From: Mycteria americana
Lineage: Eukaryota; Chordata; Aves; Ciconiiformes; Ciconiidae
Direction: 5' to 3'
NCBI RefSeq assembly: GCF_035582795.1
Contig: NC_134367.1
Coordinates: forward strand, 84,241,062 to 84,305,061
Length of the DNA stretch: 64,000 nucleotides
Shown here: in pieces, positions 28,151-42,100 of the stretch
Position numbering within the stretch: the stretch's first letter is position 1
Layout of the letters: each line of letters begins with the position of its first letter
Notes under the pieces: generated by a model
What the model saw: only the letters and a program-made list of their open reading frames with translations
The model's database searches: none
Told to the model about the DNA's origin: nothing
Made by a program: the position numbers and the translations under genes

Positions 28151-28639
28151 GTGAATAAGCAATAAGGGACAATATTTAGTGTTTGGAAGTTGGAAAGATG
28201 GGTGAGATCCTGGTAGAAAAGAACAGGAAGGTCAGGGAAAGAGAGAGAAGGAGGTTCAGCTGGGAAGCGGTAGCTTTCTCTCCCCTGATCCTGGACTGGT
28301 GTCATTTCGACTCAACCCAGCTGAGTTATGTGGCTCCAGACCACATGATTTCTTTCTTACTTGCTCAGGGCCTTAGCCAAGGGCTGGTTTGACCAATATG
28401 TAATTCATAGTGCTGCCTGGATGTCCTGCAGCCTTTTAATCTTATCTCCCTTTAGTTTTTCATATCCGTTTTGACATCAGCTACTCATGTACAATTGCAA
28501 CTGCACTGAAGCAGGAGCTCTTTGGACTACTGTGGAAATTCACAAAACCCATCAAAAAATCTTATTCAAACATAAAAAGAACCAATTTATGTTCAGTGAG
28601 ATCTGACACTGGACTTCAATAATACTGTAATAGAGTCTG

Positions 28640-28910
28640 CATCCCCAACTTCTGTCCTTCGCGTCCTCTTTCTATTCCTTCATTTTTACCGTCCTTCATC
28701 CATCTCTCAAGTACATTTTCTCTTTGATTCATTTCTGTCTCTTTATTTCTGTTCCTCCTTTTTCCACATGCAAGAACCCTTCCTTTTGCTGTTTCGCTTG
28801 TGCATTACACTGTCTTTCTCTTTGCTCTCCCCCCTACCCTTTCTCTACCTTTTAACATTCTTGCTGATACCTTTTTCTTTCCTCCCCTCCCTCCTTCCTT
28901 CCGTCACCAC
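28640..28910 (+). repeat. Long pyrimidine-rich tract, about 270 bp
   Basis: Almost all bases are C or T, with runs such as ctttctctttgctctcccccc and tttcctcccctccctccttc. There are few purines over about 270 bases, which is strong strand asymmetry. It has no fixed period and is not a simple microsatellite. A second, shorter pyrimidine-rich patch lies at about 29885-29960. Confidence 0.8.
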
Positions 28911-31900
28911 TCCTGGGGCTCAGCTGTGGCCATCGGCGACTCTACAGCAGATCCACAAGTGGCTTACACCCTTGCAGGGAGGGGACCTCTCCCTGTGCTC
29001 CCCCCAGCTCAGCCTGAGGGCTGAAAACCCTCATGTTCCCATCTCTCCCTATCACTTCTCCTTGGAGAGAGCTGAGCAGATGCCGGGCTAGGTGCCCCTG
29101 GGGCCACCTTCCAGCCTGAGCAGCACTCATGTTGAATTGTCCTTGGATGCAGGGCACATCAGTAACTTGCTGAATGTGAAGCTGCAACTAGGGCACGTGG
29201 GCAACCAGAGCTCACGCCGATAGTTGGACCTCCAGCGAACTGATTTCAGTGCTAACGGGTGCTGCGGGATGTTGCATCTGTTCACGGATACTGTGGTGTC
29301 TTTGGCGAGAGGACCTGTACTGGGAGGGCTGATTTAAAACTTTTCTTCTCCTGCAGTCAAGATCAAATATCTTGTAACAGGGAACATTTCTTGCCTAAGG
29401 GGCTTGACTGTGTCCTGCTAATAACAATATTCCCTGAAGAGATTTTAACATATTTTTTTTTCTTGTTCATTTAAAATTGGTATTTGAAAGTTTCCTTTAA
29501 ATGTGTTTAGACGTCTCCCTGGATGATCACTTATCTCAATTCATGTAACGTTCTCATGCGTAAGCATTCCCTATGATGGCAATAAAAGAAATTCAGTAAT
29601 AAACTCTCATAAATTTATTAAGGTCCCACAGCCACAGATCACCACTGTCAGTTCATATAATGCTTCCCTAGTTACTTAAAAGCTATATTACATGCCATTA
29701 CATTTGTAATCCCACTTAATATTAGTCCACTTAACAACCTCTCAAACATTTGGAACTGAATTTACAGTCTCTCATCAGTGCTTCTTTGAGCTTTATTGCA
29801 ACATTTCCTCTCTAAATGTTTTTGTGGTCTGAGAAAGGATTATTCTCATTGAAGTGTCATAAGCTTCACTCAGCAACTCACTCACTTCTCCCCCCTTTAT
29901 GTCTCTCTCTTTTTTCCTCTCAGCTCAGACCCTCCCCATTTCTTCTGTATTTTACTCTAAGCTAACCCCGCTCTATGCAGATGACAGCCTTCGGTCCTGG
30001 TTGTAAATCTTCAATGCAAATAGCCCTAGATCCTCCGCACTGCTTGCAGCAGCAGGAAACAATAACTTCTGAGAATGTCATTGCCTTGGTAGTACTAGCT
30101 GCTGTTATCTTGTAGAATAAACTTTACATCCCTGCTTTCCCCTGACTATTCCTAAAAATACACAGCAGTCTGAATCTGTGCCATCAAGTCCCTCCTCTTT
30201 TATGAGACCGTTTCCCCCTGTTTATTCTCAACCTCTCTCCCTGAGTAATGACCCCACGTTCAGGTGGGTCAGGCATGTTGACAGAGCAGGGCACGAGTTT
30301 CCAGACTGAAATATATGACCGGTTCTCAGCTAGGCTTGCTGGCTAAGTAAAGTTCAGATAGGCTTTGCTATTAGAAAAGACTCTGGAGCGTACAAGCCAC
30401 AGTGAACTAGAACTACTGGTTTTTGCTGTCACCCTCGGACTTAGATCAGAGGGCTTCTGAATTTACCAGGTGAGGCGTGACATGGGTTTTACCCTTTTGT
30501 CATGCTTTCTGCAGCCAGCTTATGCAGGAAACGTCTGACAAAGTTCCCCCGTCTGAACAGTTTCCTGGGCAAGTACATAACTTCTCACGTTTATGATGAT
30601 TTTTCTCTCTGTAATGCAGTATATCAGTATTATATTGTAACAGTAGCAATCCATTAACATTACAACATCATGCTTTTGGAAGGACTTTTATAGAAAATCC
30701 TAATGAAACTTGTGTTTGCCAAGAGCCTGAATGCAGATCAAGGATCTGCTTGCCAGGGGCCAAGAAAGATGGATGGAGGCGGCTGCTGAGCCTGCCTGTG
30801 TTCTTCCTCTCATCCTGCCCCGGCTTTTCCCCCGGTGACACCGCGCTGGGCTGCAGGGGTACAGGCTTCCCACCTTGCACAGACCTCGCTGCTGGGTCAG
30901 CCCCACGGCCAGATAGGGCTCAGCCTCTCCTGGGCTGCTGCCGTCCGAGACCTGACTTTTCTTATCATGTAGCTGACTTTGTTACGAAATAAGGCTTTAC
31001 TGGTGAAATGCTCCGGCTTTCGTGGAAATGCAGGAGCACATTGTACGTGATGTACAGATTGGAAAACAACTCCTGCCCGGCAGGCTGGCGCAGAATATGC
31101 GAGCACTGCTGTGTGATCGATACCGGTCTGAGCTCTCTGCAGCTCTGCTCGGCAAGGGGCAGCCAGAAAGCCTCAAAAATCACCAGGATAAAGCCTTTTC
31201 CACTAACGCTATTAAGATCAAAACATGGCTTTCTAGTCCTATAGCTGCGTAGAGTCTTAATTAAGGCTTTGTGGCTGGGGGGTTTTTTCCTCCCTCACTT
31301 GGTGCTGTAGGCTCCCAGACAGTTTTTTCTTATTGCTTGACAAAATGAAATGGTGCCTCGACAAGACAAAACAAAAGGGAAAGAACATCTTTTTCAGCAG
31401 AAGAAAACCAGCCTGATGATTAATCTCTGCCACCAGCACAGTTGCTCAGGTGCAGACACAGAGAGCTGCCGCCGGGCACTAGTCCATGGCCATCCAACAG
31501 CCGGCTACCATGCTTTAAGCTGGTGTTGCCCCTCCACTCCCCAGCTGTAGGCAACTGCCCTTCTGCTGCAGGTTACTGCCTGCTACAGGGGAATAGGCAA
31601 AGGGGAACTAAATGCATTTGCCTCTCAGTTGCTTCCATACACAATCTGGCTGTTTCGCTAAAAAAATGGCAATACAGGAGTGCTTGTTGAAGACTTCGAG
31701 GAGGTTTGGGGATATGTCTTGCTCTCCCAGCCCCACTGCATGGGCAATACTGTCTTGCGGAGGGGCCAGACATGCAGCTGAGGCTGGGATCGTGCCAAGC
31801 CCTCTGCAGCCTGCTCCAGAGAGTGGTCCTGCAGCCTCGACTGCCGTGTCTGCTCCTGCGGAGACGCTTCCGTTCCCATCTGGCTTGGGCCAGCTCCATG

Positions 31901-33660
31901 AGCAGCAAGCTGGGCTGGAGCTTCTCCCGGGAAGCAAATGGCAGAAGGTGGGCAGAGTCAGCACAGCCTGGCTCTCTGGTCTCCTTGTTTTAGAGGGGAG
32001 GGGTGGGGGGTAATCTGGATTGCCACGCAGAAGGTTGTATCACCTGCAGCCTATCTACTGATAGAATTACACTGGATAAAATGGTAAACCTTTTCTGTAC
32101 AGATAAGCTGTAGCATTAGCAATTTTGCAATTTTCTGAGACCCCCTTGCACGCTTTCCTCACATAGATTTAAGTTAGGTGGATGGTGATATAATTGTGAT
32201 CTCTTTGTTTTGTCTTTGTGGATGCTACAGAAGGGATTATTTTCTTTTTTGCACTTCTTTCTTTGGCCTTGGTATTATTATGCTGAGGCTTCAAACAGCT
32301 GAGTTGCCTGGAAATTCATGTTTCCCCAGAAGAACCATTTGGCTTGTCTGCTGATGGCAGAGAGTGCAAGTTGGCACACTTACAAAAGAGAAAGCTTATT
32401 TTACCAGCAGCAACTGTGTCTTTCATTCAACCTGGAACAGCAGACAGGAAAGCAAGGGACTGTTCAAGAAGCAATTCCAGGCAAATTACAATCTGAAATC
32501 AGCTTTGAAAGAACTCTGATGGAAAGCAACTATATTATTTCTTAGAGGTTTTCTGTTGCCATTTTCGCCCCCCTTTTTTTTTAAAGAGAATACTAGAATG
32601 AAACCAACCTTCATTCAGGAGGAAAGTATATTGATTCAGTTTTGCGTCTTTCAGCTGTTTCTCCCATCTGATTTGTGAGCTCCTAAAAGGGCACTTTCTG
32701 TCACTTCGGTGAGGTGATGTGTCCCGTATTTGAAGTTTGTGCCATTTCGGTTCCTCAGTGATTTCCATGGCTTAGAAGAATTTGTTTTTTCTTAAAGTAT
32801 TATATCTGAAATAGGCTTTTGTTTTGTCTAGAGAGATTCTTTCATTCCTTTAATGAAATACATTTTATTTTAATGTGAGATCATCTTCTTGATTCTCTCA
32901 CAACTTTATTTCTACTGAATGGAGGACTGTGTCCTATGGGTACACTTCTCAGGAGGGCGGAAGTCACAGGCAGCAGAAGGTACAAAGCAGTAACACTGGT
33001 TAAACAGTCCCCGTTTCCTCCCAGTTGGTCATATTTGAGAAAAAAGCAGATGTGTTACATGTGCTGAACGCTGTGCCTTCGTGTGTGTATGTGTGCCTTT
33101 TCCAGTTTATAATATGCCAAAATTTGGAGGAGCAGAAAACTGTACAAGAGTTTGAAAAGTAAGGACTGAGACAGTAACTGCAGTGCACCCAATGTCTAGG
33201 TGGTATTATTCTCCACCAAGAGACCAATTCTATAGTTTGCCTTTACGGTCTTTTATTATAATAAAAGTCCTGAGGAGGCTGAGCAGGGATGTGCTTCTCC
33301 ACATGACGGTGCTGCCTGAGGCCGCAGAGCCCATCCTGCTCGTGGCAGAAGGATGCTGTTGTGGTGACCCTCCTGTCGCTGTGGACGCTTGAATGCATGT
33401 CCTAGTGCCATGACTTTGCTGTGCAGAAGTACGCCAGGCCCCAGGTGGACTGTCTCAGGGCCATGGATTGGGCACCCTGGTAGCCAGCTTAGGGTAGCTG
33501 CGCTGCTGGGGGCATCATGGACTCATCTCATGGCTCCTCAGCATCTCAGGGAGCTCAGCATTTCTCATAGCTCTTCTATTACAGTATTGCTTACGATACC
33601 GATGCTTGAAATCATCCTACGGCAGCGTAATGAAGACCATAATTAAAATATAAAAGCAAC

Positions 33661-34165
33661 TATACTGGGTGAGCCCAAAGGTCCACCCAGCATCCTGCTT
33701 CCAGCTGTGGCCAGCAACAGGTCCTTATGAAAGAGCATAAAAAGCAGGGCAAATGGGAAGTGGTACCTTCCCAGCTACTGATTTTGTTAGGAACTTCCTG
33801 AGCCAGAGGTTGCATCCAGACAGTCATGTTCTCTCACCACTGCTGGACATTCATGGTTACATGAATTTGCCTGATCCCCTTTTAAATTCATTTGTATGTT
33901 TGGCCTCTGCAACTTCCATGAGCAGTTAGTTTCACAGTTTAATTAGATGCTATGAGAAAAGGTATTTCTTTCTCTTTGTTTTAAACCTGCTGCCTGGTAA
34001 TTGGGGTGCCTTCTAATTCTCATAGTGGGTGGAAGATTGAGTAATTGTTCCCTGTTTACTTCAGTTATCATTATAAACCTCTATTATCTCCCCTCTCAGC
34101 TGTCTCTTCTTTTCAGCTGAAGAGTCCAAGTCTAATTAGTCTGTCCTCATTTCAGCAAGACTGAA
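33661..34165 (-). mobile_element. Ancient CR1/L3-like LINE fragment, about 500 bp
   Basis: The + strand opens with TACTGGGTGAGCCCAAAGGTCCACCCAGCATCCTG. It then carries diverged forms of the CTGGCCAGCAACAGGT, GGCCTCTGCAACTTCC, TTTTAAACCTGCTGCCTGGTAATT, TATAAACCTCTATTATCTCCCCTCTCAG and CAGCTGAAGAGTCCAAGTCTAATTAGTCTGTCCTCAT blocks, in the order known from old reptile and bird CR1 elements read in antisense. Orientation is therefore -. No open frame survives. Its length and high divergence suggest an insertion from early in the archosaur or sauropsid lineage. Confidence 0.85.
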
Positions 34166-36083
34166 ATCCAGCTCAAAATAATTCCCGAGTGCAATCCTAG
34201 CACACTTGTCCAAATTATACCTACAAACCTTTGGAGCTTATTGTGCTACTTATAAAACCAACGGACATCTTTATAAGACCTGCTATGAACACAAAGGGCA
34301 TGTACGGGGTACTCGGGGCAGAAGGATAAAGCAATAAATATGTAACACTTTCTCACATACTGTCACTTTTGATCAGCTATAATGTGAAACTGAATGTTCT
34401 GGTAAAGATCGGGTGCTTTTGTGTATCCAGGAAATTTGCATCTGGCACAGAAATGCCTGAGAAGATGCCAAATAAAATATGCTTTGATTCTGATTTCTGC
34501 AGAAGAGGAAGAATTAGGAGAGACAGATCTTTAATTGGGAAAGTTCAACAGTGGGAGTTCTGTGGTGGTCTGTTGTTATCTGGCATGGTTAAATCCAGCT
34601 GCCAAGGAATGGATTGGGCCATCGTACATCAAGAGCTAAGATGCTTTGAAAGGCATTAGAAGTACCTGAATATAATTTAAAGCTGTCAAGATTATATAAA
34701 ATCATATTAGTAAAGGAACCACAGATAGCAGAATGAATGGTTTAGATATGCTTCATTTGGATTAGATGAATATCAAAATCCAGCGTGGTTTTGGCTAAAT
34801 CACAAGGAAAAATATTCTGTCCTTTCATTATATTATTCTCCATGTTACAGTATGTGTTCTTTGCAAACTAATCTTTTAATGTTCACATCCATTATAGTAC
34901 GTAAAAAAGAAGCAGGCATAACTTACTGTATACGCACTTTAAAATCAATCTATGGTTTCATAAACCAAATTAAGAATGAGATTGTGCTGAGTACAAATGG
35001 ACTCTGCAGTCATAAAGCTCCAAATCTGCTGAAATATTCTGTATAGATTTCAAGTAAAGTGGACTTCTTTTAGATTTCACATGTAACCATGGCACTGCAA
35101 GGTACTATATATTCAAAATAATCTCAGCAGCCACAACATCTCTTTGATCAATATTATGTACAAAATTCTGCTCAAACCCTGATCAGTGCCCGAACTTCTG
35201 TTCAGAAGCCCCTTTTCCATCTGACAGTAGTTGTCTCCCACCTCCCATACACACAAAGTGCGTTTTCACTTCCCGGGTGGCTGTTGGGGAGCCAGGAGTT
35301 TGGGTTGCTCCGGGCACTCGCAGGGCAGCGGCTCTTTGGCCTCCCGGGCTTCTGGTCCACCTCAGTGTAGGCTGCTCCCTTCCAGTTTGTCGAAACTTTG
35401 GAAATACTAGGGGACTGTTTGGAACTGGAGGAAAACCAGATTTTGAAACATCTAAATCTTCTGTGAAATAAAACTGTCTTTACTCAGCTCTAATTACAGG
35501 CAGATTTCAGCTGAGCATTTTATGATGTGCAGAAATTTAATAACCTTTATAAACCAGAGATTTAAGTCTGTGATGAGTCCCAAAGTTTCAGACGACTTTT
35601 AGACTTACAATCTGAATGTTGTCCAGGCTGTGTAAGGGGGATGGCTGGAGGGAAGTTCCTGGATGGACACGTGGTATCTTAAAAAGAAGGAAAATACAAG
35701 CTGAACACTCAGCTACGTAGAGAAAAACAACAGGCAAAGATAGCTAAAATAAGCAAAAATTGAAGATGTGCCATTTAGAAACCCTGACGACTAATGAACG
35801 TTCGGGTCTTGCAGATTTACATGTGGAAAAATAAGACGTGGAAACGCAGACAGGCACCTGAAGAGTGATGCTCTGCTGGCTTTGTCCTTGCTCCCCGTGG
35901 GCCTCCCGTGCACAGGCAGCACAGAAAGCGGGCAGCGAGGAGTGGAGTGGCCCATGTGTGAGTGCCCTGACTTTGTTCCCAGGGGTGCTTAGTCCTGGCC
36001 ACCTGGAGCAGGTAGGCAGCTTTCAGGCAGTTTCTCCACTCCGAAGATAACGCTTGGTGGGCTTAACCTTGGCGCTTCTGCTT

Positions 36084-36114
36084 TAAAAAAAACCAAAACA
36101 ACAAAACAAAAAAC
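36084..36114 (+). repeat. A-rich (AAAAC-type) low-complexity tract
   Basis: About 30 bases of adenine with scattered C (aaccaaaacaacaaaac). No retroposon body is recognised next to it. Confidence 0.8.
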
Positions 36115-39100
36115 CCGGTCATACTGCCTTGCCTTATTTCCCCTTCATTGCCTTGCACAAATCAAGTGCAGCTTCATCCAACCGAGCGTGAATTATCTCC
36201 TACTTAGTCAGCAGCGCTTGGAAAAAACTTGCTACAGCCAGCGTCTTTTAAACTGCCTTGTATTTTCCACAGGATGAAGGTTATTTGTCCAGTGACTGCC
36301 ACCTGCCCTCCTCCTTATGCTTCTTCTAAACTAATAAAACCCATAGCTATTAAAACATTCGAGGAACCTGGTATAGTCCTTCCCAGATCTTTAAGAGATA
36401 CCATGCTACTTGGTTATGGAAAATTGATTCTCAAACTCCTGAAACTGAAAGAAAAATCCTTAGTGCAGCAAAATCAATCATCCAAATGTTCATCCAGCAA
36501 CAAACTAAAAATTAATTCAGACTTTGGGATAGAGTCCCACACCACTTCTTTGCTTTTCTAAAAGCAACGTAATGTCCTCATTTATATTAAAGTAACTGTG
36601 GTAACCTTCCTGTTCTGGAATTGGGATGTATTTAAAGGCACACATTTGAGGAAATCTGAATCCTAATATGTCATTGGTGGTGGGCTTTTTGGTCACCTTT
36701 CGGATTCAGAAGGCTGGCACAGGGGGCACCAGTTCTCCGTGAGGCTAATCTCTTGAGTAACCTACAGCTGAGCACAAAAGCTACCTCTTGCAGGTAGCTG
36801 AAAACAAAAATCCTGAGGTTTCTGAAGTGTGGGGCTACTGATGAATGACATATGAAGGCAGACAGAAATGCGTTGGTCTTGAGCTTTCATCTGCTTCTCC
36901 CTAATGAGTGCAAAATGGATTTGCAGTGCAGCTCAGGACAAACGAGTTTTACAAACACTGGGCATGGGTGTAAGCGATTACCTGGGCTGGGTGTTAGCAG
37001 GAAACAGACGCTGACATGGCAGCAATTTCTTAACTCCTCCTTTCCTTTCTGCTCACCTGGGTACCAAGGAACAAATTGGGATACATCAGTGGCTCACCCC
37101 AAGCCCCATGGAAATGTCTTCCATGTTGTACAGGTGATGCTGTATTATGGAGCTGGTGACCTGCTCCCTCGGTCTCTGTTTTGCTTTGTTTTTCACGTTT
37201 CGAGCGTTACAGGTGTGTTGCACAGTATAACTACTGAGTAAAGTAATAAGGGAGGAAAGAATCAAAGCCAACACGTAGAGGTAGGAAATGCATCTGTCGT
37301 GGAGTACAGCCTTAATCTCCAGCGGGTTGTGCTCGCACTGATGTTTGTCAGCGCGAAGTTTATGTTCTTACATGCCTCTGTGTGATTCCTGGTTGTTTTT
37401 ATTTTATGTGTCTGTACAAAGACGTTGTTTTCCCTGCAGCGGTGTGCCCTGGGTAGGTCTGATGCTCTGACAAGGAGCAGAATTAGAGGCAGCGGGGCTG
37501 TGTCAATATAGCAGCAGACATGCTGGGGTGGCAGGACTGTTATCAGCAACTGCTCATAATGCAGCAGGGCAGCTCTCAGAAACACCTGCCGAGTGCCAGG
37601 CCCCCAGAAAGCTGCTTCTAATATAACCTGAAGCAAGCAACGAGGTTTATCTTGGTCAGTCTGTGGCTCTTGTAATGACAGATGATTCTGTAATTTTGGA
37701 AATCAGATATCCTCTTTACTAAAAAAAACCCCACAACTGTTCACCAAGTATACACAAAGGTGTAGAAATGGCAATGTGGAACGCAAAGTGCTGGAATATA
37801 TAGCTTTTACATAGTGACCATTTTGTGCGTTAACGCTCATGAAGTTCCGTGCACTGAGAGGCAGGTTTTCCTTGCTGTGCTTAGTGCAGATCTAGCATAA
37901 GGAGAAAAATAACATCTATTGATTCACTGATCTGGTAAGTAATAGATTTTTTGTGCAATATCACCGAAGAGAAAAAGAAGAAAAGAATGTCATTTATTGC
38001 ATGCTAGAGATGCAACGCAGAGCCACTAGATCCAGAAGACGTTATCCTGTTTCTGTTTCTCATTTCTAACAGCTACACACGTATTAGCAGTTTAAAATCC
38101 GAGCTTTAATGAATTGCATTTGCAATATCTCTCCTTTAACTCAACTACCCGCTAATTAGACCTTCCATTAAAATATGATCAGAATCTCAGGAACTTGTGT
38201 AAATTAAAAAAAAGTAAAACAGGTTTCACTTTGTATTTACATCATTTCAAACAGGAGTCACAGGATAACTCAGTCACTGGATAGAGTCAGTTGTATCTTA
38301 ATACGAAATGCCAAAAACCCGCTGTGATTTATCCACAGATGTGACAGGGGAAACTGGGAAATCAGCCTCACATCCATTTTAAAGGCTCTGTGTAAAGATT
38401 CCCCTGGTCTGCTCCATGTCACAGTCACTGTACGCCAGTGCTCCTCCACAGAGCTCGTGACCCTGCTCCCACAGCAAGGGCTTTTCTGGCTCGTGCAGAT
38501 CTCAGTAATGAGTGGGTCAGTCCTCTTACCCATCACGTAAGTGAACCGAGGCATCGCTTCCGCTGCAGCTGAACTGATGCTTCCCTGCCTCATGGTATGC
38601 CGGGAGGCTGAAGATCCTCCACGAGTAGGTGGGACTCCTCTACAGGCAGAGACATCTATTCACAGCCCTAAACCAGGCAGGGCAGAAGCTTTGAGGACTA
38701 CAGCCTTTCTGCTGCCAGTGGTCGCAGCGGTGGCCGCTGCACGTGAGACTGCAGGGAGGCACTGTGCAACCGCTCGGCCTCTCCTCCCCTGCCTTCCCGC
38801 CCCAGTTCACCTCTCCCTCCATCCAGCTCAGCAGAGACCCACCTTCAGAGGAGGTCACTGGGGCTGGTCCACTTAAGTAAGTGAAAGCAGAGTCGAATCA
38901 CCCGTTTTTCAAGGGGCTTCCCTATGAAAATGGCTTTGTTTACATAAAGCTGCTGCTTATGCTCAAAATGTATGAGCTGAAGAAGAGGATTTCTCTGCAG
39001 CAACCTCTGGCAAAGAAGTTACTTTCTTCCTTTGCAGATCCCCCTGGATCTACTCCATTTCCTCCTGCTCATTGTGCAATTAAGAACTGAAATGGGAATG

Positions 39101-42100
39101 TGATCGTTCAAGCCAATACTGAGGCCTCTGTGGACGGGCACTTCATTTCTCTCGTATCTGTTGTAATGGCAAGGCCCCACATCTATTCCCCTGGCGCACT
39201 GCTGTACTGTGCTGCTGAGAAAGTCATTACCCTTCTCAGGGAATAGCTATGTGGCGTGCAGTTGTCGAAGGCCTGAAAAGGCAAAAAGCTGTTGCTTTTG
39301 AAACGAGAAAAAAAGAAACGGGAAAGCAATTTTTGGAAGCTGCGGCAGTTTTCTCAAGGACAGCTGTAAATGGCACTTACTGCATGCAAATAGAAGCCAG
39401 CAATGACGACAAGAAAGCAACAAATAAACAAGTCAACAACAGGGCCAACAAAAAGGTATTCTGCTGCCAAGAAAACACTTTCTTTCTCATTAGCATAATT
39501 ATTGCTTAGAGTTTCAACTCCAAATGCCACCAACAATTAAAAAGTTATGTTATGCTTAAATATTTTGTCATTTTTTGGCAAGAACGCAGGCTTAGGGAGA
39601 GCAGAGTATGAATGCCATCGCTGCCTTGTTCTATAAAGTTACCTCCCTCATTTGAGGAGTTGCCCTCTTGCATTGATGGGCAGCTCCAAACCTGACAGAA
39701 ACCAGCACGGCCCCCCTGAAGCAGAGGGAGTTGTGCCAAGTTGCAGCAGCAGAAGCTTGTAGACTTTTAAGATGCTGAAAACAGAACCAAGGATTTTCAC
39801 CAAAGAGAATGTCATACTAAACTTCTCACTCCCAGGGAGAGGTTGGGAGAGGCACAGAGCTAAGATCTGGTCAAGGAAAATTCCTTAGATTGTTTTTCAT
39901 GGATATTGCTTCATCTGCTTCTTTCCCCAACCCTTACAGCGTACGTACACACAACCTAGGGACCCAGACGGACTGTGAGCAGAAGTTTGGTGTCAGCTCG
40001 GAAGGAAGCGAAAGAGCCAGCAGTGAGGACTCCCTCAAGCCAGAGAAAAGAGAGAGGACGGTATTTCCCAGTCTTCCCAGTCCTCCTCGAGGCAACGCTT
40101 TTAAGTGTGTATAAAATTATCATATATCCCTCCAAATGTAACCTCAGATTTAGGCAGTGAAAAATCTACATGAAGACAGTAATTTTTACCTAGCCTGATC
40201 CATTCCCCTTAACTAGGACAATAGGTACTGGTGTTTTGAGAAGCAATGACATTCTTTAGTCCTTTACTGAACAGCATATTTCTGCTTAAATACTGTACTT
40301 TCTGCTCTTAAGGACAGTCCACATCGTTTCCAACATAAATTTAAGGGAGCTTTGCTGGTAGCTTCCCTGGGACTAAAGTCCTGAAGTTGAGCAAGTCATG
40401 TATAATGGATCCACCTTCTGAGAAGTCCCATCAATTAAAAACAAGGTACGCTGGAGGAAAGTGCTCTGGCAGCGACTCGCCCTCTGAAGGACCTTTCGGA
40501 GTCAAGTCCACCCTTGTTTTATTGCAGGGGGCTGCTGGGGCATTACCTTTGAAAATCAATTCTTAGGCATGACAAATGCTTTCAGCTTAAAGAGCTATGG
40601 ACTGTGGTAGGCACCGAATTGCTGCAATGCTGCTGTGGCTTTTGTTGAGGCTGTTGATAGCTGGTGGCTATAATTAGCAGAGCCCTTTATGCAACTATCA
40701 TGTCCCTGAGAGAAATCAATGCCGCAGCATTGTTTTACCTTCCTTCCCTTACCTACGCTTCTGTAAATTGAAATGCAAACGCAGCCACAAAGAGCAGGCT
40801 TTGAACCATATTTTATAGAGCTTCACTAATGTATTACAATGTTTCAGCTGTAGTACAAGATGGTGGGGAATAAAGATGTATGCTCAGATAATTGCCTGGG
40901 GAGACTTCAGGATGGGAAATCTTTAACAGGTTAGACAGATGTTTATCAGGTATGACGCAGTATCATTTATCCAGTTGGTTTGTCTAGAAGCCCTCCAGAG
41001 GCCCCTGTTTTCCTTATTTTGCAATGATTCTGTCCATGTGGGATGATCATGTTACCTACGAATAGTTTGGTAAACTGAAGAACCAATGAAGCTTAATTGG
41101 GCTCATGTGTGGGTTCCTTTACATCTAATAAAGCGGATGGTGCTTACAATTCGTTCTGAAAAAGCATGTACAGAAAAGTCTCCCTCCTCGTAGTTTTCTG
41201 TTGTCGTAAATCTTATAGGACCAGAATACCTCTGAGACCTCCAAAGATTTGATTTAAATTAGCTGTTTAGTACAATAGTTATTAGACAAGGGCTGATGCA
41301 GCTACATGCAAACGAGCGCAGAGTGATCGTGTGAGCCCTGTAACACCACGAAATCAGGACGAGATGCAAAGCTGATGCAGCGACCTTCTCTGGCAATTTA
41401 ACAAATGAGCACTCTGCGGGGGAAACAGGAAGATGTACATAAGGTTTTAATTATACCGATTATGGAGTGGATTTTTTAGCGCATTGCAGCCATGATTTTG
41501 TGATAATCAGGCAATGCAGAGCCATCAGAAGCTCTTCTTAACATTTTCTCATTTATTTCGTGTCACTGGATTAGGGTAAAGGAACTTGAGTATACCAGTG
41601 TATCTGATTCCTTTATAATAGGCATCACTGGTATAACAACTAAGGTTTGTAATATGCACTAAGGCTTTATTAACTGGGATTGAAATAAGGCATGGATTAG
41701 TAGCATGAATTTTATGTGGAATTCTATTTTCATGTGCTTCAATGCCACCTATACCTGAAGGCAGGATGAACTCATGCATGAGTTCAGTGCTGATGATTTC
41801 TACTTATAGACAATAGAAGACTTGGGGGTGTACTTGCCCTTCTATGTAACTGCCAGAGTGTATCCACTCTAACAGCTCCTGTCAGAAAATCACAGGAGAA
41901 CGTAGCAAGGAATGTTAGTTACTTGTGAGGTTTTTCATAAAACTCTCTCTCAACAGTGACAAGTAAACGGGGGAAGTTGAGTGGGAAAGTCCTCTGAATT
42001 TCAGAGGTTGTTGCAGATGATCAATAAAAATTGGGTCTGATCCCGGAGAACATGGGAGAGGGATCACATCAGAGAACAGTATCCTTGCTAGGGCAGAGAG

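Larger units (their letters stand above)
16433..33660. other. Intergenic gene desert with candidate regulatory islands
   Basis: About 17 kb without a recognisable exon. AT-rich unique stretches (about 19240-19720 and 27800-28150) alternate with GC-richer patches (about 24440-24680, 30740-31000 and 31440-31990). The GC-rich patches carry several overlapping open frames on both strands, which is expected from low stop-codon frequency. No transposon is recognised by eye. Simple-sequence tracts at 26.6 and 28.6-28.9 kb are listed separately. Confidence 0.65.

Noticed and set aside
31573..32013. Several overlapping frames on both strands, up to 133 codons
   Set aside because: They lie in a locally GC-rich patch where stop codons are rare on both strands; none resembles a known exon.
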